Shown here one piece after another: positions 1-6,035 of a stretch of 6,179 nt of DNA. Position numbers and translations under genes: made by a program. Under the pieces are notes generated by a model. The model was not told the origin of the DNA. It saw only the letters and a program-made list of their open reading frames with translations, and did not search any database. The number at the start of each line of letters is the position of its first letter. Positions within the stretch are counted from its first letter, which is position 1. This DNA is from Candidatus Sodaliphilus limicaballi. GTDB taxonomy: Bacteria; Bacteroidota; Bacteroidia; Bacteroidales; Muribaculaceae. Where the stretch lies: NCBI GenBank assembly GCA_018065815.1, contig JAGHSP010000275.1:1-6179 (forward strand). Reading direction: 5' to 3'.

Positions 1-2
1 AA

Positions 3-29
3 ATCTGTGTTATCAGTGAGATCCGCGCG
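3..29. repeat. Three tandem degenerate 9-nt units (ATCnGnGnn), intergenic
   Basis: Three consecutive 9-mers fit the pattern ATC-N-G-N-G-N-N: ATCTGTGTT (3-11), ATCAGTGAG (12-20) and ATCCGCGCG (21-29). They are followed by GGGAGTTCC. The block lies just downstream of the stop codon of the small minus-strand gene and is cut off or bordered by the window edge, so its full length is unknown. From memory, similar strings recur in intergenic DNA of Bacteroidales and other phyla, but I cannot verify this here. The last unit contains the palindrome CCGCGCGG (23-30). It has no T-tract in either direction and is not a convincing terminator. Confidence 0.5.
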
Positions 30-57
30 GGGAGTTCCATTGCTGAATAGTTATCTT

Positions 58-534
58 TTAGTCTTCTAATTCCTTGTATTTCTCCCTTACCTCGTCATAC
101 ACTTTCTCAAGATCGTCGATCATGATTGTGTCGCCATCAAACAGGAGTTTGAGGCGGGTGACGCCGCGAAAACCGCCGTCATAGAATTCATACTCATACC
201 AGCCATCGCCCACACTTTTCACAGCAACAACAGCGTTTGGATGCTCATCATCGCTCGCACTGTCCTGGGTATCAGTGCGGAACATCCATCCGGCATAGCA
301 ATCTCCGTCATCGCAATCATAGTCGAAATTCTCGGCAAGAACCTGGAGCATCGACTGCGTGCAGTGAGCCTTGAGGAAATCATAGTCCTCATAGAGATTA
401 TTGTTATACATGTTGGTAATAAACTGCGCCGCCAGTTGCTCTCGCTGCTCGGTGGTAGCCTTGGCCGAGGACTGGATGCCGCACAGGACCACTAATGCGG
501 CTACGCACATAGCCTTGAAAAAGGGTGATTTCAT
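58..534 (-). CDS. Small secreted/periplasmic protein, DUF3828-like, function unknown
   Basis: This is a complete 158-residue protein. It opens with a typical Sec signal peptide: charged MKSPFFK, a hydrophobic core around residues 8-20, and a probable signal peptidase I site after SSAKA (about residue 26). There is no lipobox at the cleavage site, so it should be soluble in the periplasm or exported. The mature part is about 132 residues, strongly acidic and rich in Tyr and Asp. A helical start (TTEQREQLAAQFITNMYNN) leads to a segment with Cys58, Cys74 and Cys79, the latter two in a DCDDGDC cluster, then YAGWMFRTDTQD and a beta-rich half with DGWYEYEFYDGG. This layout resembles DUF3828-type proteins of Bacteroidetes, possibly of NTF2-like fold. 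That assignment is from memory of the pattern and has no known reaction. The three mature cysteines could form one disulfide or bind a metal. The start ATG at 534 is supported by the signal peptide and by a promoter about 22 nt upstream. It is probably monocistronic. Confidence 0.8.
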   Translation of the reverse strand: MKSPFFKAMCVAALVVLCGIQSSAKATTEQREQLAAQFITNMYNNNLYEDYDFLKAHCTQSMLQVLAENFDYDCDDGDCYAGWMFRTDTQDSASDDEHPNAVVAVKSVGDGWYEYEFYDGGFRGVTRLKLLFDGDTIMIDDLEKVYDEVREKYKELED

Positions 535-556
535 ATTACAATGTTTTTATTGGATG

Positions 557-587
557 CAAATTTATAAATAAATGTCGAATCTGCAAA
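557..587 (-). promoter_or_regulatory. Bacteroidetes-type promoter of the small secreted protein gene
   Basis: Read on the minus strand, TTTG (587-584) is followed by a 19-nt spacer and then TAAATTTG (564-557), a perfect match to the TAnnTTTG -7 consensus of the Bacteroidetes primary sigma factor. Transcription should begin around 550-553, giving a leader of roughly 17-20 nt before the ATG at 534. The leader has no Shine-Dalgarno sequence, as is usual in this phylum. Confidence 0.75.
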
Positions 588-599
588 CTATTTTGTTTC

Positions 600-640
600 A
601 AAAAAAATAACCAGCCGCACACAACATGGCGTGCGGCTGG
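600..640 (-). terminator. Rho-independent terminator of the 671-aa protein gene
   Basis: A perfect 10-bp GC-rich stem, CCAGCCGCAC (611-620) with GTGCGGCTGG (631-640), encloses a 10-nt loop. On the minus strand the stem is followed by TTATTTTTTTT (610-600), a proper U-tract. It begins about 39 nt after the stop codon of the gene at 679-2694 and ends just upstream of the -33 element of the next gene, so it insulates the two minus-strand genes from each other. Confidence 0.88.
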
Positions 641-678
641 CAATATCATTTCACAGGAATTGCTCCTGATAGCAATAA

Positions 679-2694
679 TCACTTAACGGGCTGACCCATT
701 ACGTTGTAACGGTTGTTACCCTTAACGATGATTACCTGACCCTCTTCAATAGTCTTGTAGGTCTTAGCTTCCTTAACGGTAAGGTCGCTCACGCCTGTCT
801 TGCCCACCTCGATCACGATAGGACACAGTGTGTAGTTGGTGTAGTAGTCTTCTGCATAGGGATCAAACTTCACAGCAACCTTCTTCACGCTTGCGGGGAG
901 CTGGCACACCTTCTGCTTGCTAGGAGCTTCCTTCTTGGCCTGTGCCTTGGCGGGAGCATAGTCGTCCTCAACAACCCAGGGCTCGCCCATCTTAACGACT
1001 GCCGACAGCAATACCTCGGCGCCATCAGCAAGGTCTTCCTTGCCCTCGGGGTTGTAGCACATGTCCAGAGCCAGCTGCTCGGGGCCTGCCTCGCCTGCGG
1101 TGAGCATGGGCTTGCCGTCAACCATCTTGCAGATGCCCTTGAACACACCCACTTCGTTGCCATAGGGGAAGACACCCTCGCCTGCGGTGAGATCATATTC
1201 AAATACAATGGGAACTTCCTCGCCTTCGGCAACCGGGAGTTCTTCGGGCTCGCTGTTTACAACGAGACGCATGTTGCAGTTTGTGTCGTAGATAGCACCC
1301 TTAACGGTACCCGGAGCGATTACGCCCATCTCTGATACTTTCTTGTAGAGTGCATCCTGGCCGGTGAAGTCAAGAGCAATCCAGTCGGGCCACCAGTCCT
1401 CATACCATACATAGCCCCAGTCAGCAAACTCGTCATAGAGGATTGACAGAGCGTTGTCGGTAACGTAAACGAGCTTAGCACCTGTGTTGATGTCCTCGAT
1501 GGGCTGTGCCACGAAGAGTGAGTCATTGAGGGTAACCTGGGTGCCGTCTTCCTCACCGTAGTAAGCAAGCTTCCACAGTTTGGTCGTCAGCTCGTAAGGC
1601 TCGATATTGATGGGGTACAGCTGGTAGTCGTTCTTGTAATAGCTTACCATACCTTCAACCACGAATGTGCCTTCGAGGTTCTCGGGATAGTCGATGTTGA
1701 ACTTGTTGAAACCAGCAAGAGTAGTCTCGCCCTCGCTGCCTTCGCCTGTGATGGTAAAGTTGCCGCTCTGGTCTATGTCGCTGAGCTTAACACCGCTCAT
1801 GATCACCTTGAAGTTATCCCACATCTGCTCAGGATCGCTCACGTCATCAAGATAGCCGGTCATGTCAAATGCCTCATACAAGTAGGGGTCATCGACATTA
1901 GAAACAGCATTCTGCAAGCCTGCAGGATTGGTCATCTCAAGGAGACCGTTGTAGGTCTGCTTCTTAGCAGTCCAGCCAGCAGGAATGATGTCGCCCAGCT
2001 CATACTCTTTGTCAGTGTCGCCATAGATAAGTCCTGACCATACATAGCCTTCCTCATCGAGCTGCATCACATAGAGATACTTGCCGTTCTGGTAGTTTAC
2101 GAAGCACTCGGTTGCAAACTGGAACTCCTTGCCCTCGTCAAGCAGGTAGAGGTTACAGAGCGAATCAAGCTGGAACTTTGTGGGATCTACCACGGGGTCT
2201 GAACCACCGCCCTGGGGATCATCATCACTTGTGGTGAGAACGATTGAACTGATCTGGGCGTTCTTTGTGCCGGTCTTGCTGAATGCAACGCTTGCTGCGC
2301 TGCCGCTCCATGTGGCAACATCACCGCTTGTGGTGAGCTTGCCCACGTTGGCCTTGAGCTCAAAGTTGCTTGTGGTAGCTGCATTGATGGTAGCGCCCAC
2401 GATGCTGCCCTTGGCAACAGAGAATTTCACGCTGCCATCAGCATAGATGCGCAGGGTGTAGTTGCCCTGGCTGTTCCACACGCGTGTTTCGGTTGCGCCG
2501 TTGGTGGCGGTGAGGGTAACACCGTCAACGGTCACAGCACCCACATCAGTAAGGTTTGTGCCTTGACTTGCAACAGGAGCGGGAACGCCCATTGCGGCGA
2601 GTCCGGCTGACGAAGAGAAGTCAAATGTCACTGTGCCAGCCCAAGCGCTCATAGCAACCACAGCCAGCATGACTAATGAGTAGAATTTCTTCAT
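679..2694 (-). CDS. Large secreted multidomain protein with T9SS-like C-terminal tail, function unknown
   Basis: A complete 671-residue protein. Residues 1-19 form a signal peptide (MKKFYSLVMLAVVAMSAWA) without a lipobox. Residues about 20-155 look like a beta-sandwich module common in Bacteroidales surface proteins, with the recognisable elements TVTFDFSS, TRVWNSQGNYTLRIY and a final IVLTT strand. A Gly/Asp/Pro linker follows (156-172). Residues about 173-370 and 371-630 look like two related units, each ending in a near-identical strand (YQLYPINIE at 357-365, YTLCPIVIE at 621-629). The first contains NGKYLYVMQLDEEGYV and GDIIPAGW, reminiscent of OB-fold-like modules of Bacteroidales surface proteins. 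The second carries a Lys/Ala-rich stretch (580-596). The C-terminus (about 634-671, GVSDLTV ... EEGQVIIVKGNNRYNVMGQPVK in part) resembles a short T9SS type A sorting domain. I see no catalytic motif. The likely role is adhesion or ligand binding at the surface, by inference only. It has its own promoter and a strong terminator, and is divergent from the receptor gene. Confidence 0.88.
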   Translation of the reverse strand: MKKFYSLVMLAVVAMSAWAGTVTFDFSSSAGLAAMGVPAPVASQGTNLTDVGAVTVDGVTLTATNGATETRVWNSQGNYTLRIYADGSVKFSVAKGSIVGATINAATTSNFELKANVGKLTTSGDVATWSGSAASVAFSKTGTKNAQISSIVLTTSDDDPQGGGSDPVVDPTKFQLDSLCNLYLLDEGKEFQFATECFVNYQNGKYLYVMQLDEEGYVWSGLIYGDTDKEYELGDIIPAGWTAKKQTYNGLLEMTNPAGLQNAVSNVDDPYLYEAFDMTGYLDDVSDPEQMWDNFKVIMSGVKLSDIDQSGNFTITGEGSEGETTLAGFNKFNIDYPENLEGTFVVEGMVSYYKNDYQLYPINIEPYELTTKLWKLAYYGEEDGTQVTLNDSLFVAQPIEDINTGAKLVYVTDNALSILYDEFADWGYVWYEDWWPDWIALDFTGQDALYKKVSEMGVIAPGTVKGAIYDTNCNMRLVVNSEPEELPVAEGEEVPIVFEYDLTAGEGVFPYGNEVGVFKGICKMVDGKPMLTAGEAGPEQLALDMCYNPEGKEDLADGAEVLLSAVVKMGEPWVVEDDYAPAKAQAKKEAPSKQKVCQLPASVKKVAVKFDPYAEDYYTNYTLCPIVIEVGKTGVSDLTVKEAKTYKTIEEGQVIIVKGNNRYNVMGQPVK

Positions 2695-2732
2695 TTTGCT
2701 TTAATTTTTATTAAAATACATGTAATTTGATG

Positions 2733-2764
2733 CAAAGTTCTACATTTTTTCTTAAATAACCAAA
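2733..2764 (-). promoter_or_regulatory. Promoter of the 671-aa secreted protein gene
   Basis: On the minus strand TTTG (2764-2761) precedes a 20-nt spacer and GAACTTTG (2740-2733), which matches TAnnTTTG in all but the first base. Transcription would start near 2727, giving an AT-rich leader of about 30-35 nt that ends in AAAGCAAA before the ATG at 2694. No Shine-Dalgarno sequence is visible. It lies back to back with the receptor promoter, with about 107 bp between the two -33 elements. Confidence 0.65.
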
Positions 2765-2859
2765 GATTTAGGCTTTTTTTCTATACATCCATAGCATGTA
2801 ATACTCATCAATCAGGGAAGTAATTGTTATTAAAAATATCAAACACACATCAAAATCAC

Positions 2860-2888
2860 TAATAGTAGCGATTGCATAATTAATAGTA
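2860..2888 (+). promoter_or_regulatory. 8-bp direct repeat TAATAGTA overlapping the receptor promoter (possible operator)
   Basis: TAATAGTA occurs at 2860-2867 and again at 2881-2888, exactly 21 bp apart, which is two helical turns. The first copy abuts the -33 element from upstream and the second lies in the -33/-7 spacer, so both would face the same side of the helix. This is the geometry of a tandem-site regulator. The region is very AT-rich, so chance is a serious alternative. Confidence 0.3.
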
Positions 2889-2902
2889 TTATTGTAATTT
2901 TG
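2872..2902 (+). promoter_or_regulatory. Promoter of the TonB-dependent receptor gene, abutting the start codon
   Basis: TTG (2872-2874) is followed by a 20-nt spacer and TAATTTTG (2895-2902), a full match to TAnnTTTG. The -7 element ends four bases before the GTG start at 2907. A Bacteroidetes start site normally falls about 5-8 nt past this element, which places the first transcribed base at or very near the start codon. The spacing matches the other three promoters in this window, which makes a chance match less likely. Confidence 0.6.
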
Positions 2903-2906
2903 CAAC

Positions 2907-5117
2907 GTGAAAAGATTTTTGCTTGCAATATTGCTCACCGCCGCTGGCACCCACTGCCTGAAAGCCGACAACGATGCCGACACGCTCTCTGTGTCGATAC
3001 GCGAGATCACCGTGACAGGCATAAAGCAGTCGCCAGGCGAGGCATGGACTTCGCCGTCTTCCACATGGATAGGCTATCATGACCTCAACCGCGAGGGCAT
3101 CAATAGCGTCAAGACGGCCTCGTCTATGGTGCCCAACCTGTTTGTGCCCGACTATGGCAGCCGCATGACCAGCACCATCTATGTGCGTGGCATCGGGGCA
3201 CGCATGGATCAACCCGCTGTGGGGCTAACCATCGACAACATGCCGGTGATGTGCAAGGAAAACTACGACCTCGACCTCATGGACATCGAGCACATCGAGG
3301 TGCTGCGCGGACCGCAGAGCGCCATGTTCGGACGCAACACCATGGGAGGGGTCATCAACATCTACACCCTGTCGCCGTTCTCGTGGCAAGGCACACGCGC
3401 CCTCTTCGAGGGAGCGTCTCACGGCTCGTGGAGGGCAGGATTGAGCCATTACAAGCGGTGGGGCAACAAGATTGGGCTTGCGGGCAGCATCACAACGAAC
3501 GGGACGAGCGGCGAATTCACCAATGCCTACAACAATCGCAAGTGCGACTGGGAACGCCAGGGCAACGCACGCGTCAAGCTACACTGGGAAGCAACCGACG
3601 ACACTCGCATCATTAACACCTTGAGCGGCAGCATCAGCCGCCAGGGAGGCTACCCCTACGAGAGAGTCGAGACTGGACTCATCTCTTACAACGACACCTG
3701 TTTCTACCGCCGCACCGCTGTGAGCGACGCTCTGCAGGTGCACACCCGGCTGGGCAGCTGCGGCTTGGACGCATTTGCCAGCTACCAGTATCTCGACGAC
3801 AACATGACTCTAGACCAGGACTTCACTCCCCTGCCCTACTTCACACTCACGCAGGCACGCACCGAGCATGCCGCGACGCTCGATGCCATACTGAACGGCA
3901 ACACCCTTAACAACTACTCATGGAAGGGCGGTGTGTCTTCGTTCTATCGCCACATTAGCATGGATGCCCCCGTCACCTTCCTCGACACCGGAATTGCCGA
4001 ACTCATCGAGAAGCACCGCAACGAGGCCGCACCGTCTTACCCCGTCAAGTGGGACGAACGGCAGTTCGTTCTAGGCAGCCATTTCACCTCGCCCACATGG
4101 GGAGTGGCTTTATATCACAGCTCTGAATACAAGTGGAAGAGGTTTGACTTCAGGCTCAACCTGCGCCTCGACTATGAGCACGCGGCACTCAACTACCGCA
4201 GCACCACCCACACGGGCTACAACATCATGCACAACGGCAGCATATATGCCCACGAGCCAATCGACATCGACGACACAGGGCAACTGCACAAGCACTACAT
4301 TCAGCTGCTGCCCAGCTTCACCATCACCTACAACTGTGGCGAGCGCAACAATGTGCGCGCCACCGTGTCGCGAGGCAGCAAGGCAGGGGGATACAACACA
4401 CAGATGTTCAGCGACGTGCTCCAGCAGCGACTCATGGGCATGATGGGCATCGGACCTTCCTACGACGTGAACAGCGTGGTGGGATACAAGCCCGAGAGCG
4501 CATGGAACTATGAGGTGGGAACACACATCGAGAAAGACAAGGTCAACATCGACATCAATGCGTTCTACACCCGTTGCCGCGATCTCCAGCTCACCGTGTT
4601 CCCCGACGGCACCACCACAGGCCGACTGATGACCAACGCCGGCAGCAGCCGCAACATGGGCATCGAGGCTGCTCTGGCATGGCATCCGCGCAAGGAGACA
4701 GGGCTGAACATCTCTTATGGCTACACGCACGCGCGATTCATTGAATACAGCGACGGAAAAAACGACTACAAGAATCACACCATCCCCTATGCACCCGCCC
4801 ACACGCTCTATGCCGGTGCCTACAACCGCTGGGCAGTGCGAGGTTGCGGCGACTGGATCACTGGCGTGACATTGAGTGCCAACGTGAAGTGCGCCGGACG
4901 CATCTTCTGGAACGAGGCCAACACATTGAGCCAGCCATTCTACGCACTGCTGGGAACCGAGGTCACTATCGAGGGACGCCACCACACGCTCGAACTGTGG
5001 GCACGCAACCTCACTGGCACCAGCTACAAGACGTTCTACTTCGTCTCGATGAACCGAGAGTTCCTGCAACGCGGACGCGGACGCTCACTGGGAGCAACGT
5101 TAAAGATGAGATTTTGA
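2907..5117 (+). CDS. TonB-dependent outer-membrane receptor (non-SusC type), ligand unknown
   Basis: This 736-residue protein should be a gated outer-membrane beta-barrel that imports a scarce ligand using energy passed from TonB-ExbBD. Residues 1-20 are a signal peptide (cleavage after CLKA). A TonB-box-like stretch (EITVTGI, 33-39) follows, then the plug domain (about 50-155) with the hallmark motifs IYVRGIGAR (91-99), VGLTIDNMPV and IEVLRGPQSAMFGRNTMGG (130-148). The rest is a barrel rich in alternating aromatic and polar strands, ending in LGATLKMRF; the terminal Phe suits recognition by the BAM complex. Its length is normal for siderophore, haem or corrinoid receptors. It lacks the N-terminal carboxypeptidase-like domain of SusC proteins and has no SusD neighbour, so glycan import is unlikely. 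The GTG start is the only sensible one: a TAA lies in frame at 2895 and later starts would lose the signal peptide. No terminator follows the stop, so read-through into the lipoprotein gene is possible. Confidence 0.95.
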   Translation: MKRFLLAILLTAAGTHCLKADNDADTLSVSIREITVTGIKQSPGEAWTSPSSTWIGYHDLNREGINSVKTASSMVPNLFVPDYGSRMTSTIYVRGIGARMDQPAVGLTIDNMPVMCKENYDLDLMDIEHIEVLRGPQSAMFGRNTMGGVINIYTLSPFSWQGTRALFEGASHGSWRAGLSHYKRWGNKIGLAGSITTNGTSGEFTNAYNNRKCDWERQGNARVKLHWEATDDTRIINTLSGSISRQGGYPYERVETGLISYNDTCFYRRTAVSDALQVHTRLGSCGLDAFASYQYLDDNMTLDQDFTPLPYFTLTQARTEHAATLDAILNGNTLNNYSWKGGVSSFYRHISMDAPVTFLDTGIAELIEKHRNEAAPSYPVKWDERQFVLGSHFTSPTWGVALYHSSEYKWKRFDFRLNLRLDYEHAALNYRSTTHTGYNIMHNGSIYAHEPIDIDDTGQLHKHYIQLLPSFTITYNCGERNNVRATVSRGSKAGGYNTQMFSDVLQQRLMGMMGIGPSYDVNSVVGYKPESAWNYEVGTHIEKDKVNIDINAFYTRCRDLQLTVFPDGTTTGRLMTNAGSSRNMGIEAALAWHPRKETGLNISYGYTHARFIEYSDGKNDYKNHTIPYAPAHTLYAGAYNRWAVRGCGDWITGVTLSANVKCAGRIFWNEANTLSQPFYALLGTEVTIEGRHHTLELWARNLTGTSYKTFYFVSMNREFLQRGRGRSLGATLKMRF

Positions 5118-5134
5118 CCTTTTTTAGGGCTAAA

Positions 5135-5167
5135 TTTACAACAGACACAAAAAAATGTGTACTTTTG
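5135..5167 (+). promoter_or_regulatory. Promoter of the surface lipoprotein gene
   Basis: TTTA (5135-5138, three of four matches to TTTG) is followed by a 21-nt spacer and TACTTTTG (5160-5167), a full TAnnTTTG match. The predicted transcript would start near 5173, with a leader of about 65 nt that is AT-rich and lacks a Shine-Dalgarno site. The spacer contains an inverted repeat, ACACA (5145-5149) and TGTGT (5156-5160), separated by six A residues. So the lipoprotein can be expressed independently of the receptor. Confidence 0.6.
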
Positions 5168-5237
5168 TCATTCAAAACAATTGGTCAAAGCCCTTTTTGT
5201 GAAAATTATTAACTAACTATCTACTTATACAACGATT

Positions 5238-5978
5238 ATGAAGAAATTCCTTTCTTTTGCAGCTTTCATTGCAGCATTCGCCATGTTCACTAGCTGCGGC
5301 GACGATGAACCCGCCACTCCTGTGCACCACGAGTTTACTAATGTGACAGCATTTTGCGAAGCTTTAGAAGGCATTGCAAAGCTCAACCTGGACGCTACTG
5401 GCAGCAAGGCAACTATCACCCTTTCTTGTGCCAACATGCCCTACGAGCTTCCCGTCTCTTACAGCAACCTCAAGATTGCATCAACAAGCGAAACCTCTGG
5501 CAACATCAGTGGACAGTTCAACGGCTCTTACGACACAAAGGGCAACTTCTTGAGCGTGCGCGGCACCGTGAACGGCAAGGAACTGATTATCTTCACCCGT
5601 CCACTCTATTCCACACTTTCTAAAGGAACCGACTACGAGACAACAGCCGAGAAATACTACCGCTTCGACCTCCTCGGTACAACTGATGGATACATCTACA
5701 TCCACAACGTCAAGTTTGTTGAAGAAATGCCCGCACAAAAGTGCATACGCATTCCTTACAGAGCAGGTGTAGGCTTGACCGGCATTCGCCCTTGGGGTTA
5801 TTTAGCTAAACTCGACAAAGTGACTCCCGAGTTCCTCAACGGCAACACATGGGTACCTATGGAATCACGCAACATCACCAACTTGGAGATGAACGTGAAC
5901 GTTGTCAAGAAGACATTTGACATCAGCTTCACATGCTTCGGCAAGAACTACTCCGACAACGGCACCTTGAGAATGTAA
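5238..5978 (+). CDS. Predicted surface-exposed lipoprotein, function unknown
   Basis: A complete 246-residue lipoprotein. MKKFLSFAAFIAAFAMFTSC is a type II signal peptide with lipidation at Cys20. The following GDDE is acidic, like the lipoprotein export signal that sends Bacteroidetes lipoproteins to the outer face of the outer membrane. The mature part (about 226 residues) appears almost all beta: alternating strands such as KATITLSC, NISGQFNGSYDTKGNFLSVRGTV, GYIYIHNVKF and TFDISFTCFGKNYSDNGTLRM. Cys40, Cys64, Cys169 and Cys233 remain in the mature protein and could form disulfides. I do not recognise a named family and see no catalytic motif. The gene lies 120 bp after the receptor gene on the same strand, which suggests a ligand-capturing partner of that receptor, but it has its own promoter and the link is inferred. 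The ATG is fixed by the signal peptide. A strong terminator follows 24 nt after the stop. Confidence 0.88.
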   Translation: MKKFLSFAAFIAAFAMFTSCGDDEPATPVHHEFTNVTAFCEALEGIAKLNLDATGSKATITLSCANMPYELPVSYSNLKIASTSETSGNISGQFNGSYDTKGNFLSVRGTVNGKELIIFTRPLYSTLSKGTDYETTAEKYYRFDLLGTTDGYIYIHNVKFVEEMPAQKCIRIPYRAGVGLTGIRPWGYLAKLDKVTPEFLNGNTWVPMESRNITNLEMNVNVVKKTFDISFTCFGKNYSDNGTLRM

Positions 5979-6001
5979 CCCACCACATAACACATCCCCA
6001 C

Positions 6002-6035
6002 AAAGGCTCGCAAGTACCCCCTGCGAGCCTTTTCC
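6002..6035 (+). terminator. Rho-independent terminator after the lipoprotein gene
   Basis: A perfect 11-bp stem, AAAGGCTCGCA (6002-6012) with TGCGAGCCTTT (6022-6032), encloses the 9-nt loop AGTACCCCC and runs into TTTTCCTTT. It starts 24 nt after the lipoprotein stop codon and marks the end of the receptor-side transcription unit. The U-tract is short and broken by CC, but the stem is strong. Confidence 0.85.

Noticed and set aside
3..29. The 9-nt periodic repeat as the start of a CRISPR array
   Set aside because: The units are contiguous, only 9 nt long and degenerate, with no unique spacers and no cas gene nearby.
885..1568. Two open frames on the minus strand (885-1232 and 1320-1568) within the large secreted protein gene
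   Set aside because: They are same-strand, shifted-frame readings of one continuous gene. Their Arg/Pro/Ser-rich translations have no protein-like pattern.
2781..2794. CTAT-acatcc-ATAG inverted repeat in the divergent region
   Set aside because: Only four base pairs in AT-rich DNA, not placed at either promoter; expected by chance.
2695..2906. A cobalamin or other riboswitch upstream of the receptor gene
   Set aside because: The predicted transcript has essentially no leader, and the AT-rich 212-bp gap shows no conserved riboswitch-like GC stems.
4110..5069. A 319-codon open frame on the minus strand inside the receptor gene
   Set aside because: It lies wholly antisense to a well-supported receptor gene. 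Its low-complexity Val/Ala/His-rich translation is what GC-rich third positions produce on the opposite strand, and it has no promoter or start context.
2907..5117. Receptor as a SusC-type glycan importer
   Set aside because: It is 736 residues, shorter than typical SusC proteins, lacks the N-terminal carboxypeptidase-like domain, and no SusD-like gene is adjacent.
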